NCBI RefSeq assembly: GCF_000264315.1
Contig: NZ_AJXU01000031.1
Span: 1 to 64,000 of the forward strand
From: Rhodanobacter fulvus Jip2
Lineage (GTDB): Bacteria > Pseudomonadota > Gammaproteobacteria > Xanthomonadales > Rhodanobacteraceae
DNA: 64,000 bases
Reading direction: 5' to 3'
Positions 30,928-39,653 of the stretch are shown in pieces. Numbering within the stretch: the stretch's first letter is position 1; every line of letters starts with the position of its first letter. Under the pieces are notes generated by a model. The model was not told where the DNA came from, searched no databases, and saw only the letters and a list, made by a program, of their open reading frames with translations. Both the position numbers and the translations under genes were made by a program.

Positions 30928-31851
30928 ATGTCCCTCGACAGCCCCACCCGCGAACGTATCGAAACCCTGCTCAAGGACCACCGCGTGGTGCTGTTCATGA
31001 AGGGCGACCGCCAGCAGCCGATGTGCGGTTTCTCCGCCGCGGCCACCAACACGCTCAACGAACTGCTGCCCGAGTACCACACCGTCAACGTGCTGGAAGA
31101 CCCGGAAATCCGCGAGGGCATCAAGCTTTACGGCGAGTGGCCCACGATCCCGCAGCTGTATGTGGAAGGCGAGCTGGTGGGCGGTGCCGACATCATCCGC
31201 CAGATGTACGGCAGCGGTGAGTTGCACGCGCTGTTCGGCGCCGCCGCGCCGGACCGCACACCGCCGGAAATCACCATCACCGACGCCGCCGCCGAGGCGA
31301 TCCGCCAGGGCACGGCCAATGCGGCCGGCGTGGCGCTGCATCTTGAAATCGGCCCCGATCACAGCGCCGGCTTCCAGCTGGCACCGGCCGGCGACCATGA
31401 CATCGTGGCGGTTTCGAACGGGCTGGAAGTGCATTTCGACCCGGCCAGCGCCCAGCGCGCCCGCGGCATCGTGATCGACTGGGTCTCCACCGTGCAGGGC
31501 GAGGGCCTCAGCCTGAAGTTCCCCGGCGCGCAGGAGATCGGCATGCTCACCGTGCAGCAGCTGAAGGACCGGCTGGCCGCCAACGACATCACCCTGGTCG
31601 ACGTGCGCCCCGCCGCGGACCGCGCCAAGGCCGCGCCGCTGGCGCAGGCACGGGTGCTGGAAGACGAAGGCTTCGAGCAGCTGGCTGCGCTGCCCAAGGA
31701 CACGGCGCTGGCCTTCATCTGCCACTTCGGCATGTCCAGCCGGGCCATGGCCGAGCGCTTCGCCGCGCACGGCTTCAGCAACGTGCACAACGTGGAAGGC
31801 GGCATGGACACGTGGTCGCGCGAGATCGACGCCAGCGTGCCGCGTTACTGA
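30928..31851 (+). CDS. grxD: Monothiol glutaredoxin fused to a degenerate A-type domain and a rhodanese
   Basis: A 307-residue three-domain protein. Residues 1-105 are a Grx4-type monothiol glutaredoxin (PMCGFS, Cys33; WPTIPQLYVEGELVGG), which binds Fe-S clusters with glutathione. Residues of about 113-200 resemble the HesB/IscA A-type carrier fold (EITITDAAAEAIRQG...GLEVHFDPASAQRARGIVIDWV) but lack the three ligand cysteines. Residues of about 205-307 are a rhodanese domain with Cys265 in FICHFGMSSRA. The combination suggests Fe-S trafficking plus sulfur transfer. It stands alone, convergent with amn over a strong hairpin. Confidence 0.9.
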   Translation: MSLDSPTRERIETLLKDHRVVLFMKGDRQQPMCGFSAAATNTLNELLPEYHTVNVLEDPEIREGIKLYGEWPTIPQLYVEGELVGGADIIRQMYGSGELHALFGAAAPDRTPPEITITDAAAEAIRQGTANAAGVALHLEIGPDHSAGFQLAPAGDHDIVAVSNGLEVHFDPASAQRARGIVIDWVSTVQGEGLSLKFPGAQEIGMLTVQQLKDRLAANDITLVDVRPAADRAKAAPLAQARVLEDEGFEQLAALPKDTALAFICHFGMSSRAMAERFAAHGFSNVHNVEGGMDTWSREIDASVPRY

Positions 31852-31858
31852 GTGACCC

Positions 31859-31891
31859 GACGGCGACGGCGACTCATTCGCCGTCGCCGTC
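31859..31891. terminator. Perfect 14-bp hairpin overlapping the end of amn
   Basis: GACGGCGACGGCGA-CTCAT-TCGCCGTCGCCGTC. It lies between the convergent grxD fusion and amn and probably ends both transcripts. The right arm and loop contain the last codons of amn (EDGDGE and stop). There is no T-run. Confidence 0.75.
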
Positions 31892-32665
31892 CTCCTCGAA
31901 GCGCAGGTGCTTCACGCTGCGACCGTTGCGGCGCACCAGCTTCAGCGCCTCGATACCGATGCGGATGTGCGCCTCCACGAATTGCGAAGTGACGCCGCGG
32001 TCGCTGGCCTCGGTTTTCACACCCTCCGGAATCATCGGCTGATCAGACACCAGCAGCAGCGCGCCGCAGGGAATCTTGTTGGCGAAACCCGCCGCGAAGA
32101 TGGTGGCGGTCTCCATGTCCACCGCCATGCAGCGGGTGCGGCGCAGATAATCCTTGAATGCCTCGTCGTGCTCCCACACGCGGCGGTTGGTGGTGTACAC
32201 GGTGCCGGTCCAGTAATCGTGGCCGAGGTCGCGGATCATCGTCGACACCGCGCGCTGCAACTGGAACGCCGGCAACGCCGGCACTTCCGGCAGCAGGTAA
32301 TCGTTGCTGGTGCCCTCGCCGCGGATCGCCGCGATCGGCAACACCAGATCGCCCAGCTGGTTCTTTTTCTTCACCCCGCCGCACTTGCCCAGGAACAGCG
32401 CCGCCTTCGGGCAGATCGCGCTGAGCAGGTCCATCACGGTGGCCGCGTTGGGACTGCCCATGCCGAAATTGATCAGGGTGATGCCGTCGGCGGTGGCGTT
32501 GGGCATCGGCCGGTCGCGGCCCTGCACTTCCACCCCGTGCCACTGCGCGAACAGCTCCACGTAGTTGCCGAAGTTGGTCAGCAAAATGTGTTCGCCGAAC
32601 TGATCCAGTGCGGTGCCGGTGTAGCGCGGCAGCCAGTTGGAAACGATCGCCTGCTTGTCTTTCAT
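31874..32665 (-). CDS. amn: AMP nucleosidase, short form
   Basis: A 263-residue purine-phosphorylase-fold enzyme predicted to split AMP into adenine and ribose 5-phosphate. It carries the catalytic domain (INFGMGSPNAATVMDLL, LFLGKCGGVKKKNQLGDLV, CMAVDMETATIFAAG, LLVSDQPMIPEGVKT) but not the N-terminal regulatory domain of the about 480-residue E. coli Amn. The C-terminal EEDGDGE is encoded by the terminator hairpin. The start at 32665 is the only good one. Confidence 0.85.
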   Translation of the reverse strand: MKDKQAIVSNWLPRYTGTALDQFGEHILLTNFGNYVELFAQWHGVEVQGRDRPMPNATADGITLINFGMGSPNAATVMDLLSAICPKAALFLGKCGGVKKKNQLGDLVLPIAAIRGEGTSNDYLLPEVPALPAFQLQRAVSTMIRDLGHDYWTGTVYTTNRRVWEHDEAFKDYLRRTRCMAVDMETATIFAAGFANKIPCGALLLVSDQPMIPEGVKTEASDRGVTSQFVEAHIRIGIEALKLVRRNGRSVKHLRFEEDGDGE

Positions 32666-32795
32666 CGGTATTCACGCGTGCGCAGCAACGGATGACCGGC
32701 ATCTTAATGCGCCAGCCGGCAGGGGTCCGCCGAGCGCCAGCATTCACGGCCACATGCTATGTTCGAAGGCGTTACACGTAGCCGGGGACAACGTG

Positions 32796-33740
32796 ATGCG
32801 CATGGGTCTGGCTGTCGATGCGTCCTGCGATCTGCCGCAGGCTTTCCTGCAACAACACAACATCGTGGTGATGCCGATCGCGGTGAAGGTGGACGACGAG
32901 ACGTTTCTGGATGAGCGCAACCCGGCCGAGATCCGGCGTTTCCTGGATCGCCAGTTGGGCAGCCGCAGCCATTCGGCGGAAACCGAGCCGTGCTCGGTGC
33001 GCCAGATCGAGAACCTGTTCCTGGAACGGCTGGTACTGGAGCAGGACTGCGTGTTCTGCCTCACCATCACCGCCACCCGCAGCCCGATCTTCGACCACGT
33101 CAACCGCGCCAGCTTCGCCATCCTCAAGAGCTATCGCGAGGTGCGCAAACAGGCCGGCGTGCCCGGGCCGTTCATGATGCGGGTGATCGACACACGCAAC
33201 CTCTTCGCCGCCGAAGGGCCCGCCACCATCGAGGCGGTGCGGATGATCGACGCCGATGAGCCCCCGGCCGCGATCCGCGAGCGGCTGCTGCACGTGGCCA
33301 ACAACACCTACGGCTACATGCTGCCGCGCGACCTGTACTACCTGCGCGCCCGCGCCAAGAAAAAGAATGATCGCAGCGTGGGCCTGGTCAGCGCGATGCT
33401 GGGTTCGGCGCTGGACATCAAGCCCATCCTGCAATGCCATCGCGGCGAAACCGGCCCGGTGGGCAAGGCCCGCGGTTTCGAGCAGGGCGCGCAGATGCTG
33501 TTCGACCACGCCACCCGGCGCGTGCGCGCCGGCCTGCTGGTGCCGGCGATGTGCGTGAGCTACGGCGGCGACCTGGCCGTGCTGGCGCAGCTGCCCGGCT
33601 ATGCCGAGCTGCGCGCGGCGTGCGCGGAAACCGGCGTGCAACTGACCGAAGCGCCGATGAGCATCACCGGCATGGTCAACGTGGGCGAGGGCGCCGTCAC
33701 CCTGGGCTTCGCCGCCGAGGAGCATGAGGTGCGGTTCTGA
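32796..33740 (+). CDS. DegV family fatty-acid-binding-type protein
   Basis: A 314-residue DegV-fold protein. It begins MGLAVDASCDLPQAFLQQHNIVVMPIAVKVDDETFLDE, the DegV N-terminal pattern, and ends in a second domain with GRTAR-like DIKPILQCHRGETGPVGKARGFEQG. DegV/FakB proteins bind fatty acids for a kinase in Gram-positives; no fakA-like kinase is visible here and the proteobacterial role is unclear. ATG 32796 with GGGGA upstream. It is divergent from amn across 130 bp. Confidence 0.85.
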   Translation: MRMGLAVDASCDLPQAFLQQHNIVVMPIAVKVDDETFLDERNPAEIRRFLDRQLGSRSHSAETEPCSVRQIENLFLERLVLEQDCVFCLTITATRSPIFDHVNRASFAILKSYREVRKQAGVPGPFMMRVIDTRNLFAAEGPATIEAVRMIDADEPPAAIRERLLHVANNTYGYMLPRDLYYLRARAKKKNDRSVGLVSAMLGSALDIKPILQCHRGETGPVGKARGFEQGAQMLFDHATRRVRAGLLVPAMCVSYGGDLAVLAQLPGYAELRAACAETGVQLTEAPMSITGMVNVGEGAVTLGFAAEEHEVRF

Positions 33741-33764
33741 GAGACGCACCGATGCTTTTGGAGC

Positions 33765-33895
33765 CGGGATTCGGGATTCGGGATTCGGGATTCGTAAAGG
33801 CATCGCGACTGAAGTCGCTCCCACAAGGGCTGCTGAAGCGCGGGCGCTGGCGCGCGACGCTTTTGCGATTCCCTATTCCCCATTCACGGCTCCAT
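33765..33895. repeat. Composite heptamer/REP intergenic element
   Basis: The left end is (CGGGATT)x4 at 33765-33792, the middle a REP-like unit (CATCGCGACTGAAGTCGCTCCCACA), and the right end degenerate ATTCCCT-ATTCCCC-ATTCACG near 33871-33891, opposite in sense to the left array. The same left/right heptamer layout occurs at 62.09-62.23 kb. It fills the gap between the convergent DegV and SDR genes. Confidence 0.85.
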
Positions 33896-33902
33896 TGGGG
33901 CC

Positions 33903-34685
33903 TCAAAACCCGAAATTGAGAAAGCCGCCATCCACCCCCAGCACCTGCCCCGTGACATAGCTGGCTGCCGGCAGGCACAGGAAGGCGATGGCCGCGGCCA
34001 CTTCTTCCGGCTCGCCGATGCGCTTCAGCGGCGTGCGCTCCAGCACTTCGTCCAGGTAATCCTCATCCAGCAGGGCCGGCTCCGAACGCTGCGTGCGGAT
34101 GTACCACGGTGCCACCGCGTTGACGCGGATGCCGTCCACCGCCCATTCGGCGGCCAGGTTGCGGGTGAGCTGGTGCAGTGCGGCCTTGCTCATGCCGTAG
34201 GGTGAGCCGGTGCGCACGTGGGTCGCGCCGGATACCGATCCCACGTTCACGATCGCCGCATGCGCGTGCTGCGCCAGTTGCGGATGTGCCAGCCGGCACA
34301 TCTCGAACGCGGAAACCAGGTTCTGTTCGAAGATGCCGCGCCATTCGGCTTCGCCGTATTCCAGCGTGGGTTTCACCACGTTGCCGCCCACGTTGTTGAC
34401 CAGCAGCGACAGCGGCGCGCCGAGGTCGGCGATCCAGTCGAACACGGCCAGCCTGTCTTCCGGCTCGACCAGGTCGGCGCCGAACGCCAGCACCTCGCTG
34501 GCAGGGAAATCATCGGCCAGCTCCACCCGCACCTGTTCCAGGTAATCCTCGTCGCGCGCCACCAGCAGCAGGTTGGCGCCCAGCCCGGCCAGCTCGCGGG
34601 CGGTGGCGTAGCCGATGCCCTTGCTGGCACCGGTGATCAGGGCGGTGTGGCCTTGCAGCTGCCAGGCGTCGATGCGGCTATTCAT
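33903..34685 (-). CDS. Short-chain dehydrogenase/reductase
   Basis: A 260-residue classical SDR, tropinone-reductase-like. NAD(P) motif ITGASKGIGYATA, NVGG (VNNVGGNV), catalytic Ser in NVGSVSG and YxxxK in YGMSKAA, C-terminal VTGQVLGVDGGFLNFGF. Arg and Asp after strand 2 (LLVARDEDY) favour NADP. The substrate is unknown. Start 34685 (MNSRIDAWQLQGHTALITG) fits the family; upstream codons look non-coding. Confidence 0.9.
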   Translation of the reverse strand: MNSRIDAWQLQGHTALITGASKGIGYATARELAGLGANLLLVARDEDYLEQVRVELADDFPASEVLAFGADLVEPEDRLAVFDWIADLGAPLSLLVNNVGGNVVKPTLEYGEAEWRGIFEQNLVSAFEMCRLAHPQLAQHAHAAIVNVGSVSGATHVRTGSPYGMSKAALHQLTRNLAAEWAVDGIRVNAVAPWYIRTQRSEPALLDEDYLDEVLERTPLKRIGEPEEVAAAIAFLCLPAASYVTGQVLGVDGGFLNFGF

Positions 34686-34768
34686 GCGCGAAAGCTTACA
34701 CGACGGCTTGCCGCCAGCCAGCCACCGGCGCAACACTCGACGCTTACCGCCGTCGACGGATCACGCGC

Positions 34769-34981
34769 ATGAAAACCATCGCCCTGCCGCTGTTGTGCCT
34801 GTTCGCCCTGGCCGGCTGCTCCGGCACGCCCGCGCCGCCGCCCGGTGACCCGCCCAAGCCGCAGGCCAGCACGCCGTTCGATGCGCTGAAGGCCAGCGAG
34901 CAGCGCGCCCGTGACGTACAGAAAACCGTGGACGACCATGCGGCCGAGCAGCGCAAGCAGATCGACGCGGCGACCGAATAA
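34769..34981 (+). CDS. Small lipoprotein, 70 residues
   Basis: A signal peptide MKTIALPLLCLFALAGC gives lipid-attachment Cys17. It is followed by a Pro-rich stretch (SGTPAPPPGDPPKPQ) and a charged helix (ALKASEQRARDVQKTVDDHAAEQRKQIDAATE) that may form a coiled coil. It resembles small Xanthomonad lipoproteins of unknown role. Divergent from the SDR gene by 83 bp. Confidence 0.75.
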   Translation: MKTIALPLLCLFALAGCSGTPAPPPGDPPKPQASTPFDALKASEQRARDVQKTVDDHAAEQRKQIDAATE

Positions 34982-34992
34982 GCCCGGCGCCT

Positions 34993-35044
34993 GCGCGGGC
35001 AACCCTTCACCTAACCAGCGCGGGCAACCCTTCACCTGAAGGGT
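34993..35044. repeat. 20-bp direct repeat ending in a hairpin
   Basis: The 20-base unit GCGCGGGCAACCCTTCACCT occurs at 34993-35012 and again at 35018-35037 (25-bp period). The second copy continues into GAAGGGT, so ACCCTTC-ACCT-GAAGGGT (35027-35044) forms a hairpin followed by CGCTTTTG. This could end the small lipoprotein transcript. Confidence 0.6.
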
Positions 35045-35085
35045 CGCTTTTGAACTTCCCGCCAGCCCGGGCTACCCCCTCACAA

Positions 35086-35180
35086 CCTCCCCCTGCGCGC
35101 AGGGGGAGGAGCTAGAGCCCGCCGCTCTTGCTCCCTCCCCTGCAACGCAGGGGAGGGTTGGGGTGGGGTGCTTTTGATTT
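35086..35180. repeat. CTCCCC/GGGGAG double-hairpin repeat
   Basis: Two perfect 11-bp hairpins: CCTCCCCCTGC/GCAGGGGGAGG (35086-35109) and CCCTCCCCTGC/GCAGGGGAGGG (35133-35157), then GTTGGGGTGGGG. The same two hairpins in the same order occur at 45486-45616, and a partial copy at the window start. Non-coding; it lies before the ABC ATPase gene. Confidence 0.85.
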
Positions 35181-35241
35181 TCGGTTGGCCGCCCGCCGCA
35201 ATCGCCGATAATGGCCGTCCGTCCCCGTCCATGGCCATCGC

Positions 35242-36081
35242 ATGAGTTTGTCCGTCATCCCCCCGCCCCACGACATTGCCGCCGGCGCCTCGGTCCTGCG
35301 CATCGACAACGCCAGCGTGATGCGTGGCCAACGGCTGATCCTGGATCGGCTCAGCCTGCAGGTGGACGCGGGCCAGCACACCGCGATCCTGGGTGCCAAC
35401 GGTTCGGGCAAATCGACCCTGGTGCAATTGATCGCACGCCAGCTCTATCCGCTGGTGCGTACCGACGGCGGCGGTCCCAACGTCAGCGTGTTCGGCCGTG
35501 ACCGCTGGAACGTCAGCGAATTGCGCCAGCTGCTGGGCATCGTGTCGCCTGCGCTGCAACTCGACTACACCAGTGACGCGCCGCTGGAAGTGTTCGACGC
35601 GGTGGTGTCGGGCTTTTTCTCCGCACGCGGGCTGGGGCTGGATCACCAGGTCAGCGACCGCATGCGCGAGCAGGCGCAGCAGGCATTGCAGCAGATCGGC
35701 GCGGCGCACCTGATCGGTCGGCCGATGGCCACGCTGTCCACCGGCGAGGCGCGCCGCGTACTGATCGCGCGGGCGCTGGTGCACCAACCGCGCGCGCTGC
35801 TGCTGGACGAGCCCTGCGCGGGGCTGGACATGGCCAGCCGCCGCCGCTTCCTGGAGAACCTGCGCGAACTGGCCCGCGGCGGTACCACGCTGATGCTGGT
35901 GACCCATCACGTGGAGGAGATCGTGCCGGAGATCGCCCAGGTGCTGTTGCTGCGCGAGGGCCGCGTGCTGCGTCAGGGCAGCAAGGCCGAGGTGCTCACC
36001 GGACCGACGTTGAGCGAGGCATTCGGCATGCCGGTGCAGGTGCAGCGGCATGGCGATTACTACGCGGCCACGCCGGCCTGA
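35242..36081 (+). CDS. ABC transporter ATP-binding protein
   Basis: A 279-residue ABC ATPase domain: Walker A GANGSGKSTL, Q-loop before LLGIVSPALQ, signature LSTGEARRV, Walker B ALLLDEP, and the H-loop in LVTHHVEEI. It resembles one half of ModF-like or iron-type ATPases. No permease or binding protein gene is adjacent, so its partner is elsewhere or it acts without a membrane partner. Intergenic repeat elements flank it on both sides. Confidence 0.88.
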   Translation: MSLSVIPPPHDIAAGASVLRIDNASVMRGQRLILDRLSLQVDAGQHTAILGANGSGKSTLVQLIARQLYPLVRTDGGGPNVSVFGRDRWNVSELRQLLGIVSPALQLDYTSDAPLEVFDAVVSGFFSARGLGLDHQVSDRMREQAQQALQQIGAAHLIGRPMATLSTGEARRVLIARALVHQPRALLLDEPCAGLDMASRRRFLENLRELARGGTTLMLVTHHVEEIVPEIAQVLLLREGRVLRQGSKAEVLTGPTLSEAFGMPVQVQRHGDYYAATPA

Positions 36082-36099
36082 GATCCTGTGAAGCGTGTT

Positions 36100-36297
36100 C
36101 TTCCTTCCCCCGCCTGCGGGGGAAGGTGCCCGACAGGGCGGATGGGGGTGCTTTTCGCAGTGCAAAAGCAGGATCAAGAGCGCCCCCATCCGCCTTACGT
36201 GCCGCTCCTGCGGCACGCCCATCGGGCCGGCTTCGCCGTTCGCTTCCGCATCCTGCCTTCACAGTCGGCACCTTCCCCCGCTTCGCAGGGGAAGGAA
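36100..36297. repeat. CTTCCCCC/GGGGGAAG palindromic repeat pair
   Basis: The left part is TTCCTTCCCCCGC/GCGGGGGAAGGTGCCCGACAGGGCGGATGGGGGTGCTTTT. The right part runs in the opposite sense (AGCGCCCCCATCCGCC..., then GGCACCTTCCCCCGC/GCAGGGGAAGGAAT). Together they form a long imperfect inverted repeat in the gap between the convergent ABC ATPase and sppA genes. A related element is at 56.09-56.22 kb. Confidence 0.8.
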
Positions 36298-36357
36298 TAA
36301 TCCGACGCCGCGCCCGCCCGTCGAATTTTCACGATCTCTGAGGGCGCGGCGCGCTGC

Positions 36358-38235
36358 TTACCAGGGCGCGCAGAAACAGTCGGCGTAGACGTTGGGCTTG
36401 CCCGCCTCCGCGTTGCGCAACAGCCGCAGCGGCCCCGACATCGCCGGCAACTGCGCAAACCAGCGCGGCAGGTGCACGCCCCAGCTTTGCAGCGTGTGCA
36501 CGGTGGCATTCTGGCCAAACCCCAGCATGAAGCGTTCGATGCCGCCCAGCGGCGTCTCCTGGTAGCGCACGCCGTAGTCCTTGCCCAGCTTGGCGCGCGT
36601 GGCGGCATCGGCGATGGCGTCCTGCAGGCCGCCCAGTTGATCGACCAGCCCGCGTTTCAGCGCCTGCTCGCCGGTCCACACGCGGCCCTGGGCGATCGCG
36701 TCGATGGCGGCGTAGCTCTGCCCCCGCGCCTTGGCCACGTTGCCCACGAAATCACGGTAGCCCTTGTTGATGATGGCCTGGATCACCGCACCCACGTTCG
36801 GGTCCAGCGGGCGGGTGATGTCGAACGCGCCGGCCATCGGGCCGGTGGCCACGCCGTCGCTCTGCACGCCCAGTTTCGCCAGCGTGCCGGGCACGGTGTA
36901 GAACAGGCCGAAGATGCCGATCGAGCCGGTGATGGTGTTGGGCTCGGCGAAAATGCGGTTGGCATTCATCGAGATCCAGTAGCCGCCGCTGGCCGCCACG
37001 TTGCCCATCGAGACGACCACGGGAATGCCGGCCGCGCGGGTCAGCGCCACTTCGCGGCGGATCTGCTCGGCCGCGTAGACCTCGCCGCCGGGCGAGTTCA
37101 CCCGCAGCACCAGCGCCTTGGTCTTGTTGTCCTCGCGCGCGGCGCGGATCAGCGCCGCGGTGGATTCACCGCCGATCGATCCGGGCGACTGCTTGCCACC
37201 GGTGATCTCGCCCTCGGCCACCACGACGGTGACGCCCGGCGCGCGTGCATCCTCGCGATCGGGCTGGGCGGCGGCGTAATGCGACAGGCTCACCTCGCGG
37301 AAGCCATGGCCCTTCTTGTCGGCCGGCACGCCCTGCTTGCGCAGCATCGCGATCAGTTCCGCGCGGGTGGCGGTGCCGTCCACCAGATGCTGGTTCAGCG
37401 CCAGTTGCGCCAGGTCGCCCTGGGTGCCGGCGATGTGCTGCGGCAGCTGGTCGATGTCGTCGCGCAGGGTTGCCGGCGCGATCTTGCGCAGCGCCGCCAC
37501 TTCATCCAGGTAGCGGTCCCACAGCCCGTTCATCCAGTAGCTGTCCGCCGCCTTCGACTCGGCCGAGGCGTGGTCGAGGATGTACGGCTCGGCCGCGCTC
37601 TTGAATTCGCCCACGCGGAACAGGTGTACGTCCACGCCCAGCTTGTCCAGCAGGTCCTTGTAGAACAGCCGGTAATTGGCCAGCCCGGTCAGCATCACAC
37701 CGCCCTGCGGGTCCACCAGCAGGCGGTCGGCGTGGGCGGCGAGGTAGTACTGGCCCTGGTCGAGATTGACCGCCCACGCGATCACCGGCTTGCCCGCGGC
37801 GCGGAAGCGGTCCAGCGCCGCGCCCACGTCGCGCAGCGCGGCAAAACCGCCACCCTGCAGACCATCGGGCAGCAGCAGGATGCGGGTGATCCGCGGGTCG
37901 GTCGCCGCTGCGTCGATGGCGCCGACCAGGTCGCGCAACTGCACCTGCTTGGGGTCCTCGCCGGACAGTCGCGCCAGCGTGCGCTGCATCGGGTCGATGC
38001 TGTACTGCTCGACCAGTTGGCCATCCAGCTTCAGCACCAGCACGCTGTGATCCTCCACCGAGCGCTGCATGCGGCTGCCGGCGATGCCAGCCGTCACCAG
38101 CAACAGCAGCACGAACAGCACGCCGAAAAACACCAGGTTGATGATCACCAGCCGGACCACGTTGATGCCGCGCCCCAGCGTGGCCAGGAACGCGCCGAAA
38201 CCACGGCGACGACGGAACGGGGGCGGTGGCGTCAT
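36358..38235 (-). CDS. sppA: Signal peptide peptidase SppA, 67-kDa type
   Basis: A 625-residue inner-membrane serine/lysine protease that degrades cleaved signal peptides, facing the periplasm. One membrane helix at about residues 27-53 anchors it. Two tandem ClpP-like domains follow: the general base Lys212 in GEFKSAAEPY in the first, and nucleophile Ser416 in GNVAASGGYW in the second, as in E. coli. Its ATG overlaps the MATE gene stop by 4 nt (ATGA), so the two are probably coupled. The C-terminus (YADCFCAPW) has two Cys. Confidence 0.94.
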   Translation of the reverse strand: MTPPPPFRRRRGFGAFLATLGRGINVVRLVIINLVFFGVLFVLLLLVTAGIAGSRMQRSVEDHSVLVLKLDGQLVEQYSIDPMQRTLARLSGEDPKQVQLRDLVGAIDAAATDPRITRILLLPDGLQGGGFAALRDVGAALDRFRAAGKPVIAWAVNLDQGQYYLAAHADRLLVDPQGGVMLTGLANYRLFYKDLLDKLGVDVHLFRVGEFKSAAEPYILDHASAESKAADSYWMNGLWDRYLDEVAALRKIAPATLRDDIDQLPQHIAGTQGDLAQLALNQHLVDGTATRAELIAMLRKQGVPADKKGHGFREVSLSHYAAAQPDREDARAPGVTVVVAEGEITGGKQSPGSIGGESTAALIRAAREDNKTKALVLRVNSPGGEVYAAEQIRREVALTRAAGIPVVVSMGNVAASGGYWISMNANRIFAEPNTITGSIGIFGLFYTVPGTLAKLGVQSDGVATGPMAGAFDITRPLDPNVGAVIQAIINKGYRDFVGNVAKARGQSYAAIDAIAQGRVWTGEQALKRGLVDQLGGLQDAIADAATRAKLGKDYGVRYQETPLGGIERFMLGFGQNATVHTLQSWGVHLPRWFAQLPAMSGPLRLLRNAEAGKPNVYADCFCAPW

Positions 38236-39653
38236 GCGCGTTCTTCCACGGAGGTCAAAGTGGCAGCGTAGCCGGTCGGGCCGCCGTGGTCATGCACGCG
38301 CCAGCGTTGTTTCCAGGCGCTGCGCCAGAACCGCACGAACAGCATCACCGCCGCCACCGACAACCCGGCGATCAGTCCCATCCACATGCCGCGCGCGCCC
38401 AGGCCATGGTGGAACGCCAGCCACCAGCCCACCGGCATGCCGATGATCCAGTACGCAAACAGGGTGATCGCCATCGGGATGCGGGTGTCCTTGAGCCCGC
38501 GCAGCGCGCCATTGGACGCCACCTGGATGCCGTCGGAAAACTGGAACAGCCCCGCCAGCATGATCAGCTGCATCGCCAGCGCGATCACCTTCGGGTCATT
38601 GGTGTAGAGCGCGGCGATGTAATGCGGCAGGGTCAGCATCAGGCCGGCCGAAAACAGCTGCGTCACCAGGGTCAGCCCGATCCCGCAAAAACCGGCATAA
38701 CGCACGCCGCGCGCATCGCCGCGACCCACCGCGTTGCCCACCCGCACGGTGATCGCCATGGCCAGCCCCAGCGGGATCATGAAGAACAGCGAGGCGATGT
38801 TCAGCGCCACCTGGTGGCTGGCGATCACGTCCTCGCCCAGCGTGGCGATGATCAGCGCGGTGGCCACGAACAGGCCGGCCTCGGCCAGCAGCGACACCGC
38901 CATCGGCAGGCCGATGTGGATCAGCGCGCCGATGCGGCGCAAGTGCGGCCGTTCGAAACGGTCGAACAGGCCCAGCCCGCGGTAGTTGCGATGGCGCAGC
39001 ACATAGAAGCCGAATGCCAGCATCTCCAGCCACAGCACGGTCGCCGTGGCCACGCCGCAGCCGTGTGCGCCCTGCGGCGGGATGCCCAGCTTGCCGAACA
39101 TCAACACGTAGCCCAGCGGTACCAGCAACACCAGCCCGCCCAGGCTGAAATACATCGACGGCCGCGTCAGCGACAGCCCTTCGGACAGCCCACGCAGCGC
39201 GAAATAGCAGGTCAAGGCGGGCGCGCCCCAGCTGATCGCCAGCAGGAATCGCTGCACCTCGTCCCGCAAGCTGGGCGTCACCCCGATCAGGTCGATCAGC
39301 GGCGCGGCATGGCGCACCGCAAACCACAGCAACACGCCCATGCCAAGCGCCAGCCACAGCGCCTGGTGGAATACCGCGCCGACTTCCGCCCGGCGGCCCG
39401 CGCCATCGAGCTGCGCCACCGACGGCGGCACCGCCATCATCATGCCGATGCCGCTGACGATCGCCAGCGACCAGATGCTGGCGCCCACCGCCACCGCGCC
39501 CAGCACATGCGCGCTGACGTGGCCGGCCAGCAGCGCGTCGATCACATTGCTGCCGATGGCGGCCAGCTGGGCGGCGATCAACGGCAGCGCAAGATGGACG
39601 GTGGCGCGCACCTCATGCAGCAGGCGGGCACGCTCGGGACGGAAGGATTTCAT
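38232..39653 (-). CDS. MATE family efflux transporter
   Basis: A 473-residue, about 12-helix cation/drug antiporter of the MATE (NorM-like) family. The two homologous halves begin at VRATVHLALPLIAAQLAAIGSN and at about residue 235 (GALIHIGLPMAVSLLAEAGLF), with typical PxxxxQ-like and GAPAL motifs. It exports organic cations using a Na+ or H+ gradient; substrates unknown. ATG 39653 is preferred because it begins just before the first helix; 39680 is possible. A long antisense-like extension of this frame to 40.7 kb overlaps the DUF3667 gene and is not coding. Confidence 0.88.
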   Translation of the reverse strand: MKSFRPERARLLHEVRATVHLALPLIAAQLAAIGSNVIDALLAGHVSAHVLGAVAVGASIWSLAIVSGIGMMMAVPPSVAQLDGAGRRAEVGAVFHQALWLALGMGVLLWFAVRHAAPLIDLIGVTPSLRDEVQRFLLAISWGAPALTCYFALRGLSEGLSLTRPSMYFSLGGLVLLVPLGYVLMFGKLGIPPQGAHGCGVATATVLWLEMLAFGFYVLRHRNYRGLGLFDRFERPHLRRIGALIHIGLPMAVSLLAEAGLFVATALIIATLGEDVIASHQVALNIASLFFMIPLGLAMAITVRVGNAVGRGDARGVRYAGFCGIGLTLVTQLFSAGLMLTLPHYIAALYTNDPKVIALAMQLIMLAGLFQFSDGIQVASNGALRGLKDTRIPMAITLFAYWIIGMPVGWWLAFHHGLGARGMWMGLIAGLSVAAVMLFVRFWRSAWKQRWRVHDHGGPTGYAATLTSVEERA

